Below, one piece after another: positions 36,385-44,991 of a stretch of DNA of 64,000 bases. The notes below the pieces were generated by a model. That model was not told where the DNA came from. It did not search any database and saw only the letters and a program-made list of their open reading frames with translations. Position 1 is the first letter of the stretch; each line of letters opens with the position of its first letter. A program made the position numbers and the translations under genes. Source of the DNA: Propionibacteriales bacterium (GTDB lineage: Bacteria; Actinomycetota; Actinomycetes; Propionibacteriales; Nocardioidaceae); assembly GCA_026392415.1 (NCBI GenBank), contig JAPLCC010000059.1, positions 1 to 64,000 of the forward strand, given 5' to 3'.

Positions 36385-37020
36385 TCAGGAGAAGTCGAGG
36401 TCGCCCGTCCGCGAACGCTTCAGCTCGTAGAAGTACGGGAACGACGCGACCGCGACGGTGCCGTCCCAGAGCCGGCCGGCGTCCTCACCGCGGGGGATCT
36501 TCGAGAGGACCGGGCCGAAGAAGGCGGTGCCGTTGACGTGGATCGTCGGGGTGCCGACCTCGTTGCCGACCGCGTCCATGCCCTCGTGGTGGGACTTCGC
36601 CACGCGCTCGTCGTACGACGCGTCGGTGGCGGCCTCGATGAGGTCCTCCTCGAGCCCGACCTCGGCCAGGACCTCGGCGATCAGGCCGAGTCCGCCGTCG
36701 GGCTCCTGGTGGAGGCTGCGGCCGCCGTGGTGGATCCGGGCGCCGAAGGCGTTGTACATCGGGAGCAGGACCTTGTCACCGTGGCGCTCCTGGGCGGCGA
36801 TCAGCACGCGGACAGGCCCCCAGGCGGGAGCAAGCATGGTGCGGTACTCGTCCGGGAGGTCGCGGTCCTGGTTGAGGTAGGCCAAGGACATGACATGCCA
36901 TTCGACATCAAAGTGCCGCACTTCAGCCGCCTCCAACAGCCACCGCGAGGTGATCCAGGCGAAGGGGCACAGCGGGTCGAACCAGAGGTCAGCGCGGTCG
37001 GTCGCAGCATTGTCAGCCAT
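36385..37020 (-). CDS. Mycothiol-dependent nitroreductase Rv2466c-like, DsbA superfamily
   Basis: 211 residues, thioredoxin-fold protein close to Rv2466c of M. tuberculosis ([49 protein letters not shown]). Rv2466c uses mycothiol to reduce nitro compounds during oxidative stress. The active site here is CPFA: the nucleophilic Cys remains but the resolving Cys is Ala, so it must work by a monothiol mechanism, with mycothiol resolving. No promoter box was identified. Confidence 0.88.
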   Translation of the reverse strand: MADNAATDRADLWFDPLCPFAWITSRWLLEAAEVRHFDVEWHVMSLAYLNQDRDLPDEYRTMLAPAWGPVRVLIAAQERHGDKVLLPMYNAFGARIHHGGRSLHQEPDGGLGLIAEVLAEVGLEEDLIEAATDASYDERVAKSHHEGMDAVGNEVGTPTIHVNGTAFFGPVLSKIPRGEDAGRLWDGTVAVASFPYFYELKRSRTGDLDFS

Positions 37021-37066
37021 GTGAGCCGAACCCCGACCGGCCCGGAGTCATTCCCGGTCGCGCCGA

Positions 37067-38713
37067 TCAGCGGGGCACGGTGACCGTGCTGTCCTTGCGT
37101 GCCGCCGGGACCACGGTGGAGCCGAGGTAGCGGACGATCACGTCGCGGCGGCCCGGCGTGCTGATGGGCAGGGTCACCCGTGCCCGGCCGTCCACCAGAG
37201 TCACGGTCTGGGACCGGGCTCCGATCCGCACGACGACCTTGCCCGTCACGGGTTCCACTCCGTGCGACGTGACCGTCACCTTCACGATGGCGGCACCACG
37301 GCGCCCATCGGTCGTGATCCAGAGCGTCGGAGCACTGGTCACGACGCCGGTCGCCGCGACCTTCTCGGTGAGCGGTGCGTAGTTCTTGCGCGTGCGTCCG
37401 ATCTGGACCGAGATCTTCGAGCCGGCATCGGCCCACTTGATCTTGTACGTCTTCGCCGTCGCCCCGGCGATGGGCCGGCCGTCCTTCAGCCACTGGTGCG
37501 TGTTCGTGGTGTCGGCCGGGACTGCCGCGCCGTCCGCCGCAGTGAGCGTGGCACCGACCTTCGGCGTCCCGGTGATGGTCGACGGTCTCGCCACCGCGAT
37601 CTCGCCCATGAGCACCTGGCCGGCGCTCACCTCGGGCGCCAGCGCCGCGTCGTATCCGTCCTGCCGGACGACCGGGATCACGGTGATCTTCTTGCCGACC
37701 AGAGCGGTCGTGAGCGGCAGCTTGGCGGTCACGTTGCCGGAGACCCGGACCCCGTCGGCGTACCAGCGCCAGCCGACCGTGCCGGGGGCCGGCAGCCAGG
37801 TGCCGGTCGAGGCCGTGAGCACCTCGTCGACGTACGGCGTCCCCTCGACGACCGGCGGCTCCTCGAGCACGAACGTGCCCTTGGCCACGCCGGGGCTGGG
37901 TGTCGACACCTGGACGCCGTCGGTGTAGCCGGTGCGCTTGGCCCGGACCTTGAGCGTGACCAGCTTGCCGAGGTCCTCGACGCGCGGCGTGAAGGTCGAG
38001 GTCAGCACGCCCGTGCTGACGCCGTCGACGAGCCAGTTGTAGTGGACCGACGTCGGAGTCACCGACCACGTGGCCGGTCCGGCGGTCAGCACGGCGCCCA
38101 CGGCAGGGGTCCCCACGATCGTCGGCGGCGTCTTGGCGGCGACCGTCTTGTCCGTGAAGTGGATGAAGCCGGTCGGCCAGCGGCCACTGGACTTCGTGAT
38201 CGTGCGCCAGTGGAACGTCCCGCCCCAGCTGTCCTCGGAGATGATGATCTCGGTCGAGGACACGACCTTCTCGACGTACGCGACGTGACCGGCCGAGCCG
38301 CTGCCGTTGGAGTACCGCCCCCACCAGGCGATCGCTCCGACGTTCGGGACCTGGTCGGTGATGCTGGCCATACGCAAGCCCCACTCGCTCGCGTTGCCAC
38401 CACCCGTCCACGGACGCGTCGCCGGTCCTCCGGACTTGATCACCCGGTAGGCGGCGTAGTTGGTGCAGTTGTGACCCGAGTACATCTGCCAGTACATCTT
38501 GCTGCTCACCGCGCCGTACCCGGCGTCGGAGTAACCGGCGTCCTTGCATCCCGAGTAACCGCTGCAGAGATAGGTCGTCGCTGCCGATGGGGTGAGCGGA
38601 ACCCCCACCCTCGCCGGCGACCCCACCAGCAGGAAGGTCGCGAAGAGAGCACTGGTGACAACGATGGTCCCCCAGCGCGCAGCCATTCCCCGGTTACGCA
38701 TGTCGAACACCAT
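37067..38713 (-). CDS. Secreted CHAP-domain cell-wall hydrolase with Ig-like repeats
   Basis: About 548 residues. After a signal segment (TIVVTSALFATFLLVGSPA), a CHAP amidase/peptidase domain has catalytic Cys in GHNCTNYAAYR and His in GHVAYVEKV. Three related repeats of about 90 residues follow, each beginning TPxVGxxLTA-like (TIVGTPAVGAVL, VVEGTPYVDEVL, TITGTPKVGATL), then a final Ig-like domain. Probably cleaves peptidoglycan, with the repeats binding the wall. The start is uncertain: ATG at 38713 or 38701. The track frame to 38926 overlaps the pepN promoter and is unlikely. Confidence 0.85.
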   Translation of the reverse strand: MVFDMRNRGMAARWGTIVVTSALFATFLLVGSPARVGVPLTPSAATTYLCSGYSGCKDAGYSDAGYGAVSSKMYWQMYSGHNCTNYAAYRVIKSGGPATRPWTGGGNASEWGLRMASITDQVPNVGAIAWWGRYSNGSGSAGHVAYVEKVVSSTEIIISEDSWGGTFHWRTITKSSGRWPTGFIHFTDKTVAAKTPPTIVGTPAVGAVLTAGPATWSVTPTSVHYNWLVDGVSTGVLTSTFTPRVEDLGKLVTLKVRAKRTGYTDGVQVSTPSPGVAKGTFVLEEPPVVEGTPYVDEVLTASTGTWLPAPGTVGWRWYADGVRVSGNVTAKLPLTTALVGKKITVIPVVRQDGYDAALAPEVSAGQVLMGEIAVARPSTITGTPKVGATLTAADGAAVPADTTNTHQWLKDGRPIAGATAKTYKIKWADAGSKISVQIGRTRKNYAPLTEKVAATGVVTSAPTLWITTDGRRGAAIVKVTVTSHGVEPVTGKVVVRIGARSQTVTLVDGRARVTLPISTPGRRDVIVRYLGSTVVPAARKDSTVTVPR

Positions 38714-38778
38714 CGGGCACATCTGCCCCAAAACGCAACAAAAACCCCAGAAAACTCGCGGTTCACTGGCGTGTCGCG

Positions 38779-38807
38779 TTGACATTTCATAGTTACACGC
38801 TTGTAGT
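38779..38807 (+). promoter_or_regulatory. Candidate housekeeping promoter for pepN
   Basis: TTGACA, 17 bases, TGTAGT. It is one of few near-consensus -35 boxes in the window and leaves a leader of about 75 bases containing the palindrome at 38851. Confidence 0.45.
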
Positions 38808-38850
38808 TCGGCGCCGCCCTTCGCCGCGGTCCATTTCCAGCCCGGACCCG

Positions 38851-38863
38851 ATTGTCTGACAAT
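38851..38863. promoter_or_regulatory. Candidate GntR-type operator in pepN leader
   Basis: ATTGTCTGACAAT is a perfect palindrome about one base and fits the GntR/FadR-subfamily pattern TNGTNNNACNA. It lies 25 bases before the pepN start codon. The regulator is unknown and not in this window. Confidence 0.5.
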
Positions 38864-38888
38864 GTGTGCCGAATGTAAGGATGACGGC

Positions 38889-41456
38889 ATGCCCGGCACC
38901 AACCTCACCCGCGACGAGGCCGCCACCCGCGCTGCCCTCGTCGACGTGACCTCCTACGTCATCGATCTCGACCTCACGAACGCAACGGCGGAGGGGGTCG
39001 AGACCTTCGGATCCACCACGACGCTGACCTTCACCTGCCGCGCTCCGGGCGGCAGCACGTTTGCCGATCTCGTCGATGCGACGATTCACGAGATCACCCT
39101 CAACGGCACGCCCCTGGACCCCGCCACGGCGTACGCCGACAGCCGGATCGCGCTGAGTGACCTGCTGGCCGAGAACGTCCTGGTCGTGCGCGCCGATTGC
39201 ACCTACTCGCACACGGGCGAGGGCCTGCACCACTTCGTGGACCCGGCCGACGGCAACGTCTACCTCTACTCGCAGTTCGAGGTCCCCGACGCCCGCCGCG
39301 TCTACACCACCTTCGAGCAGCCCGACGTCAAGGCGCCGTTCACGTTCAACGTGACCGCGCCGGCGCACTGGAAGGTCGTCTCCAACGCGCCCACCCCGGA
39401 GCCGGTCCCGGCCGGCGAGGGCGTTGCGATCTGGAACTTCCCCGCCACCAAGCCCATGTCGACCTACATCACCGCGGTCGTCGCTGGTGACTACTACGAG
39501 GTCCAGGACGTCTACGAAGGCAAGCACGGCACCATTCCGCTGGGCCACTACAGCCGACAGTCACTCAAGGAGTTCCTCGAGCGCGACCGCGACGAGATCG
39601 TCACCCTCACCAAGCAGGGCTTCGAGTTCTTCGAGAACGCCTTCGGTTACCCGTACCCGTTCGGCAAGTACGACCAGCTGTACGTGCCCGAATACAACAT
39701 GGGCGCGATGGAGAACGCGGGCTGCGTGACCCTGCGCGACGAGTACCTCCCCCGCTCCCGCCAGCCGCGTTCGTTCTACGAGTTCCGCGCGTCGGTGATC
39801 CTGCACGAGATGGCCCACATGTGGTTCGGCGACCTGGTGACCATGAAGTGGTGGGACGACCTCTGGCTGAACGAGTCGTTCGCCGAGTGGGCCTGCTACC
39901 ACGCCGAGGCCCTCGCCACGTCGTACGACGACGCCTGGACCGGCTTCACCAACGCCCGCAAGCAGACCGGCTACCGCGCCGACTCGCTGCCCTCGACCCA
40001 CCCGATCGCGGCCGACAACGTCGACCTGCACGCGGTCGAGGTCAACTTCGACATGATCACCTACGCCAAGGGGGCGGCGGTGCTCAAGCAGCTGGTCGCA
40101 TGGGTGGGCCTCGACCCGTTCCTCGCGGGCCTGCGGCAATACTTCCAGGATCATGAGTACGGCAACACGGAGTTCTCCGACCTGCTGACCGCGCTCGAGA
40201 AGGCGTCGGGCCGCGAACTGTCGAGCTGGGCCCAGGAGTGGCTCCAGACGGCCGGCACCAACACCTTCACCCCCGAGCTCGAGCTGGCAGCCGACGGCAC
40301 CTACGCCGCGTTCGCCGTACGCCAGAGCGCGCCGGCCGACCACCCGACGCTGCGGCGTCACCGGGTCGGCGTCGGCTTCTACAACAGCAACGAAGAGGGC
40401 CGCCTGGTTCGCACCGACTACGTCGAGGTCGACATCGAGGGCGAGCGCACCGAGCTCACCGAGCTGGTCGGCAGGACCCAGCCCGAGCTCCTCCTCCTCA
40501 ACGACGAGGACCTCGCGTTCGCCAAGATCCGGCTCGACGAGCGGTCCCTGGCCACGGCCATCGCCCGCCTGTCCGACCTGGACGACTCGCTCGCCCGCGC
40601 ATTGATCTGGAGCGCCACCTGGGACATGACGCGCGATGCCGAGCTCTCGGCGTCCGACTTCGTCACCCTCGTCCTCGGCAACATCGGCAGCGAGACCGAC
40701 GCGTGGGGGCTCAGCCGGATCCCTGTCTACGCCTCCCAGGCCGTCAACCTCTACAGCAACCCGGCGGGCCGCGAGGCGCTGTCGGCGCGCTGGCAGGAGG
40801 GCCTGCGCGCCCTGCTGGGGCAGGCCGAGGCCGGCACCGACCACCAGCTCACCTTCGCGCGCTCCTACGCGGCTGCGGCCAGCAGCGACGCGGCAATCGC
40901 CGACCTCGAGGCGATCCTCGACGGCTCGCTGGTGTTCGAGGGCCTCGCCGTCGACCAGGACCTCCGCTGGGCGTTGCTGACGCACCTGGCCCGGGTCGGC
41001 CGCGCCGACGACGCCCGCATCGACGGCGAACTGGCCCAGGACAACACGATCTCCGGCCAGGAGAAGTCGGCTGCCGCTCGCGCGGCCATGCCGACGGCAG
41101 CCGCCAAGGAGCGGGCCTGGACCCAGGCCCTGCTCGACCCGTCAGTGCCCAACGAGACGCAGCGCAGCGTCGTCCTCGCCTTCATGCAGGCCGGCCAGGA
41201 GGAGGTCCTGGCGCCGTACGTCGCCACCTACCTCGCCGAGGTCGCGGGGACCTGGGAGCGGCTGGGCGCCCACAAGGCGTCGGTCGCCCTCGAGTTCATC
41301 TTCCCGCGCATCCTGGCCACCCGCGCGACGCTCGACGCCGTGGACGCGTGGCTCGCCGACAACGCTGCGACGGTCAACGCCGGCGCGGTGCGCTACGTCC
41401 GCGAAGGACGGGCCGACGTGGCACGCGCGCTCGCGGCGCAGGAGTTCGACGCGTAG
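38889..41456 (+). CDS. pepN: Aminopeptidase N (M1 family)
   Basis: 855-residue cytosolic zinc aminopeptidase removing N-terminal residues from peptides. The exopeptidase motif is GAMENAGC and the zinc motif HEMAHMWFGD with the third ligand Glu in NESFAEW. An ERAP1-like C-terminal domain follows, ending MARALAAQEFDA-like. The ATG at 38889 is chosen over 38862 because AAGGA is seven bases upstream. Copy C of the dispersed repeat and the IS481 element follow. Confidence 0.94.
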   Translation: MPGTNLTRDEAATRAALVDVTSYVIDLDLTNATAEGVETFGSTTTLTFTCRAPGGSTFADLVDATIHEITLNGTPLDPATAYADSRIALSDLLAENVLVVRADCTYSHTGEGLHHFVDPADGNVYLYSQFEVPDARRVYTTFEQPDVKAPFTFNVTAPAHWKVVSNAPTPEPVPAGEGVAIWNFPATKPMSTYITAVVAGDYYEVQDVYEGKHGTIPLGHYSRQSLKEFLERDRDEIVTLTKQGFEFFENAFGYPYPFGKYDQLYVPEYNMGAMENAGCVTLRDEYLPRSRQPRSFYEFRASVILHEMAHMWFGDLVTMKWWDDLWLNESFAEWACYHAEALATSYDDAWTGFTNARKQTGYRADSLPSTHPIAADNVDLHAVEVNFDMITYAKGAAVLKQLVAWVGLDPFLAGLRQYFQDHEYGNTEFSDLLTALEKASGRELSSWAQEWLQTAGTNTFTPELELAADGTYAAFAVRQSAPADHPTLRRHRVGVGFYNSNEEGRLVRTDYVEVDIEGERTELTELVGRTQPELLLLNDEDLAFAKIRLDERSLATAIARLSDLDDSLARALIWSATWDMTRDAELSASDFVTLVLGNIGSETDAWGLSRIPVYASQAVNLYSNPAGREALSARWQEGLRALLGQAEAGTDHQLTFARSYAAAASSDAAIADLEAILDGSLVFEGLAVDQDLRWALLTHLARVGRADDARIDGELAQDNTISGQEKSAAARAAMPTAAAKERAWTQALLDPSVPNETQRSVVLAFMQAGQEEVLAPYVATYLAEVAGTWERLGAHKASVALEFIFPRILATRATLDAVDAWLADNAATVNAGAVRYVREGRADVARALAAQEFDA

Positions 41457-41475
41457 GCCGCGAAGCTGGCCGCGG

Positions 41476-41512
41476 TGGTCGAGGAGGTTGCGCAGCAACC
41501 GTCTCGGGACCC
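41476..41512. repeat. Dispersed palindromic repeat, copy C (inverted)
   Basis: TGGTCGAGGAGGTTGCGCAGCAACCGTCTCGGGACC is the reverse complement of copies A and B with two or three changes. It follows the pepN stop by 20 bases and may end its transcript as a hairpin. It is 17 bases from the IS481 target site. Confidence 0.92.
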
Positions 41513-41528
41513 AGCGAGATGGTGCCGG

Positions 41529-41534
41529 GCTAGT
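41529..41534. repeat. Left target-site duplication of IS481-family element (GCTAGT)
   Basis: GCTAGT directly precedes the left inverted repeat and is repeated at 42644-42649. It fits the NCTAGN target known for IS481 of Bordetella. Confidence 0.85.
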
Positions 41535-42643
41535 TGTGATGTCCGGGGAGGTTGTCCCGCCGCTCGGCGGTGAGTCGGCCTGACAGGTGAAGGCCCCCGG
41601 TTGTGAAGTGGAGCTGTCTAGTTCAACGCTTCACCGACCGGAGGCCCTCGTGTCCCACGCTAACGCTGCCCTGACCCCACGCGCCCGTTTGCGGCTCGCT
41701 CAACTCATCGTCGATCGCGGCTGGACCCACACCGCTGCAGCCAAGATGTTCATGGTCGCCCCGAGGACGGCGAAGAAGTGGGCTGATCGCTACCGCGCTG
41801 AAGGCCAAGCGGGTATGGCCGACCGCAGCTCGCGGCCCCACACGTGCCCGAACAAGACCAGGCCCGATGTCGTGCGCCAGATCGTGCGGCTGCGGTGGCG
41901 CCAACGCCTCGGCCCGGTCCAGATCGCCGGCCGACTCGGGATGCAGGCCTCGACCGTCCACGCTGTACTCGTGCGATGCCGGATCAATCGGCTCTCCCAC
42001 ATCGACCGCGTGACCGGCGAACCCCTGCGCCGATACGAACACGAGCGCCCCGGCTCACTGATCCACGTCGATGTCACCAAGTTCGGCAACATCCCCGACG
42101 GGGGCGGGCACAAGTTCCTCACCCGCCAGCAAAGCCGCGCCAACGGGCGCGCGACCGCGCACCGCACCGGCCAACGCGGCAAGGACTACCGTCCCGCGAT
42201 CGGCACCGCATACGTCCACACCGTGATCGACGACCACTCTCGCGTCGCCTACGCCGAGATCTGCACCGACGAGAAAGCCACCACCGCAATCGGCGTGCTG
42301 CAACGCGCAGTGGCCTGGTTCGCCGAGCACGGCGTCACCGTCGAGCGAGTCCTGTCCGACAACGGATCGGCGTACAAGTCCTACGCCTGGCGTGATGCCT
42401 GCACCGAACTCGGCATCGTCCACAAGCGAACCCGGCCCTACCGACCACAGGCCAACGGCAAGATCGAACGATTCCACCGCACCCTGGGCGATGGGTGGGC
42501 CTACGCCCGGTTCTACGAGTCAACCAAGCAACGCAACGACGCTCTACCGGGCTGGCTCCACTTCTACAATCACCACCGCGTCCACTCCGCCATCGGAGGC
42601 AAGCCACCAGTCACCCGACTGACCAACGTGCCTGGACATCACA
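41535..42643 (+). mobile_element. IS481-family insertion sequence, complete
   Basis: A 1109-bp element. The ends TGTGATGTCCGGGGAGGTTG and the reverse complement of the right end, TGTGATGTCCAGGCACGTTG, match at 17 of 20 positions. It contains one intact transposase. It is flanked by GCTAGT repeats, so the insertion looks recent. The target lies at the end of the TPM gene. Confidence 0.9.
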
Positions 42644-42648
42644 GCTAG
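41650..42648 (+). CDS. IS481-family transposase
   Basis: 332 residues with an N-terminal helix-turn-helix (TAAAKMFMVAPRTAKKWADRYR) and DDE integrase core: HVDVTKF (first D), YTHTVIDDHSR, SDNGSAYKS (second D) and KIERFHRTL (Glu). I chose the GTG at 41650 (VSHANAAL) with GGAGG five bases upstream, over the track start at 41587. The reading frame is intact. Its TAG stop lies outside the inverted repeat in the target duplication. Confidence 0.9.
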   Translation: MSHANAALTPRARLRLAQLIVDRGWTHTAAAKMFMVAPRTAKKWADRYRAEGQAGMADRSSRPHTCPNKTRPDVVRQIVRLRWRQRLGPVQIAGRLGMQASTVHAVLVRCRINRLSHIDRVTGEPLRRYEHERPGSLIHVDVTKFGNIPDGGGHKFLTRQQSRANGRATAHRTGQRGKDYRPAIGTAYVHTVIDDHSRVAYAEICTDEKATTAIGVLQRAVAWFAEHGVTVERVLSDNGSAYKSYAWRDACTELGIVHKRTRPYRPQANGKIERFHRTLGDGWAYARFYESTKQRNDALPGWLHFYNHHRVHSAIGGKPPVTRLTNVPGHHS

Positions 42649-42649
42649 T
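42644..42649. repeat. Right target-site duplication of IS481-family element (GCTAGT)
   Basis: The direct repeat of 41529-41534. Its CTAG supplies the stop codon of both the transposase (plus strand) and the TPM protein (minus strand). Confidence 0.85.
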
Positions 42650-43007
42650 CCTTGGCGAACTCGCCGAGCAACTCGATCCCACGGTTGAGTCCACCGGCGA
42701 GGTCGCCCGCGGCGAACCGCTCGGTCATCGCGGCGACCGCCTGGCTCGACTCGTCGTCGGTCAGCCGTTCGCGGACATGACCACCGGTCACGATCTCGAC
42801 CGCCTTGCGGGCGGTGTCGACCATGATCAGGACGCTGCGGGCGGGCAGCACGAGCGTGTTGTGCAGGCTCGTGGCGAAGTCCCGCGGGTCACCCGTCGCG
42901 GATCCCACGAACACCGAGATCTCGGCACGGCACGCCTGCTCGGCGTGGCGGATGGTGACGTCGAGCTCGGCGCGCTCGGCGTCGCTCAGGGATCCGTTGC
43001 TGTTCAT
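42645..43007 (-). CDS. TPM-domain / DUF5130-like protein
   Basis: 120 residues, a single TPM fold without membrane segment (LDVTIRHAEQACRAEISVFVG ... LVLPARSVLIMVDTARKAVEIVTG). The group has unclear function. The ATG at 43007 is chosen over 43073, which would overlap the next gene. The stop TAG at 42645 lies in the IS481 target duplication, so the coding sequence was preserved by the insertion. It begins four bases before the end of the membrane-protein gene. Confidence 0.78.
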   Translation of the reverse strand: MNSNGSLSDAERAELDVTIRHAEQACRAEISVFVGSATGDPRDFATSLHNTLVLPARSVLIMVDTARKAVEIVTGGHVRERLTDDESSQAVAAMTERFAAGDLAGGLNRGIELLGEFAKD

Positions 43008-43011
43008 CGGA

Positions 43012-43380
43012 CTACCACGTACCGCCGGCGCCGCCGGCCTTCGAGGTGTCCGAGTCGGGGGCGGCCAGCTCACCGGCCGCCTTGCGCGGCCCGCCGAGCC
43101 ACTGGTTCTCCGGCTGGAGGGCGTCGATGCTCAGGTCCTCGCCACGGGCCAGGGCCGGCGCGACGAACAGCAGCGTGATGACCACGAAGGCCAGCAGCGG
43201 GATGCCGCCGAGCACGAGGAAGGCATGCAGCACGTCGATGTCGGGCTTCGGCTCCCAACTGCCGGGGCGCGGCTCGGGAGTGTCGGCCGAGGCGGTGCCT
43301 GCGGTCACGAGAACGAGCAGCGCGCTCACACCGACGAGAGAGCACACGGCGAGGAGGCGGCGAAGAACAGTGCTGGTCAC
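43012..43380 (-). CDS. Small exported membrane protein of unknown function
   Basis: 122 residues: a signal-type segment (LAVCSLVGVSALLVLVTAGTASA), a short extracytoplasmic part with Pro, a second helix (AFLVLGGIPLLAFVVITLLFVAPAL), and a cytoplasmic tail ending Gly-rich. The GTG at 43380 (VTSTVLRRLL) starts it; no ATG is near. It probably forms an operon with the TPM gene. It is not recognised. Confidence 0.75.
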   Translation of the reverse strand: MTSTVLRRLLAVCSLVGVSALLVLVTAGTASADTPEPRPGSWEPKPDIDVLHAFLVLGGIPLLAFVVITLLFVAPALARGEDLSIDALQPENQWLGGPRKAAGELAAPDSDTSKAGGAGGTW

Positions 43381-43461
43381 GGGATGAGGATATCCAGAGA
43401 TTGTCGTCCGTGACCGGGTGGCCTCGACAACGGACTCAGGAGGCTTTGGGAGACTGGCTGC

Positions 43462-44478
43462 ATGCCGGCGTCCACGCTGTCCGTTCTTGTTCCTACGATC
43501 CCTCTCGCAGCGAGCCCCTGCGCCGACGGCGAACAGGTCTGCGACCTGACCTACGACTGGACCGGCAACGCGCGCCTGGCCGACTGGTCCGACATCCTGA
43601 TCGGCAAGCCGCTCGCCATCATCGGCCTGGTCCTGTTCGCCCTCGTCGTGCGCTGGTTGCTGCACCGGATGGTGGACCGGGTCGCCCGCCGGGCCGAGCG
43701 CGGCGTACTCCCCGAGCGGGTGGAGGGTGCCGTCACGGCGCGACGCAAGCAGCGAGCGGCCACCATGTCGGGCGTCCTGAAGAGCATCGTGACCTTCATC
43801 GTGGTCGCGGTCGTCGGGACGATGGTGCTCAGCGAGCTCGGGGTCGCGATCGCGCCGATCATCGCCAGCGCGGGCATCCTCGGCATCGCCCTCGGCTTCG
43901 GCGCGCAGTCGCTGGTGCGCGACTTCCTGGCCGGCATCTTCATCTTCATCGAGGACCAGTACGGCGTCGGTGACGTGGTCGACCTCGGTGAGGCCAACGG
44001 GACGGTCGAAGCCGTGACCCTGCGCATGACCCGCCTTCGCGACATCAACGGAACGGTCTGGTACGTCCCGAACGGCGCCATCGTCCGCGTCGGCAACAAG
44101 AGCCAGAACTGGTCGCGCGCCGTCGTCGACGTGTCCGTCGGCTACGGCGAGGACCTGGCCAGCGTGCAGCGTGTGCTGCGCGACGTGGCCCACGACCTCT
44201 GGCAGGACGACGACTACAGCCACGTGATCATCGAGGAGCCCGAGGTCACCGGCGTCGAGATGCTCGCCGCCGACTCGGTGACCATCCGGGTGATGGTGAA
44301 GACGGCGCCCCTCGAGCAGTGGCAGGTGGCCCGCGAGCTGCGCCAACGGATCAAGGCCCGCTTCGACCACGAGGGCATCGAGATCCCGTTCGCCCAGCGC
44401 GTGGTCTGGCACCGCCAGGATCGCCGCGAGGCCGACCCCGCGCACGCGGGAACGACGGCCGCGGGCGACGAGGGTTGA
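43462..44478 (+). CDS. MscS-family mechanosensitive channel
   Basis: 338 residues. Three N-terminal helices (including LAIIGLVLFALVVRWLLHRMV and ATMSGVLKSIVTFIVVAVVG) lead to the pore helix (IIASAGILGIALGFGAQSLVRDFLAG) and the MscS beta domain (EDQYGVGDVVDLGEANGTVEAV), then an alpha/beta C-terminal domain. It opens on membrane tension to release solutes. GAGACT six bases before the ATG resembles the leaderless -10 boxes. Confidence 0.92.
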   Translation: MPASTLSVLVPTIPLAASPCADGEQVCDLTYDWTGNARLADWSDILIGKPLAIIGLVLFALVVRWLLHRMVDRVARRAERGVLPERVEGAVTARRKQRAATMSGVLKSIVTFIVVAVVGTMVLSELGVAIAPIIASAGILGIALGFGAQSLVRDFLAGIFIFIEDQYGVGDVVDLGEANGTVEAVTLRMTRLRDINGTVWYVPNGAIVRVGNKSQNWSRAVVDVSVGYGEDLASVQRVLRDVAHDLWQDDDYSHVIIEEPEVTGVEMLAADSVTIRVMVKTAPLEQWQVARELRQRIKARFDHEGIEIPFAQRVVWHRQDRREADPAHAGTTAAGDEG

Positions 44479-44510
44479 GGTGCCCGCGATGATGGACGGC
44501 GTGAGCCACG

Positions 44511-44894
44511 ATGACTGACGCCCCGACGTTCTACGACGAGATCGGTGGCTTCGAGACGTTCCGACGGATCGTGGCGACCTTCTACGCGGGCGTCGCCCAG
44601 GACGAGGTCCTTCGCCCGATGTACCCCGAGGCCGACCTCGGACCGGCCGAGGAGCGCTTCCTGTTGTTCCTGGTCCAGTACTGGGGCGGTCCGACGACGT
44701 ACTCCGAACAGCGCGGTCATCCACGGCTGCGGATGCGGCACGCTCCTTTCGCCGTGGACCCGGACGCGCGCGACCGCTGGCTCGGCCACTTCCGCGCCGC
44801 GCTCGACGAGGTCGGGCTCACGCCCGAGCAGGACGCGCAGTTCTGGGCCTACGTCACCCACGCTGCGAACTTCATGGTCAACACGACTGGCTGA
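44511..44894 (+). CDS. Group II truncated hemoglobin (GlbO type)
   Basis: 127 residues with a 2-over-2 globin fold. The features are YDEIGGFETFRRIVATFY, the proximal His in LRMRHAPFAV and the group II-specific Trp near QFWAYVTHAANFMVN. These bind O2 or NO and may act in respiration or NO protection. It starts 30 bases after mscS. Confidence 0.9.
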   Translation: MTDAPTFYDEIGGFETFRRIVATFYAGVAQDEVLRPMYPEADLGPAEERFLLFLVQYWGGPTTYSEQRGHPRLRMRHAPFAVDPDARDRWLGHFRAALDEVGLTPEQDAQFWAYVTHAANFMVNTTG

Positions 44895-44991
44895 ACGATC
44901 TTCCGAACCATGTAACGCCACCACCCGCTCGCGACAGGTACACCACGAGGGGCAACCCCCGTCCCTCGATGACTCTCGAAAGAGAAACCAG

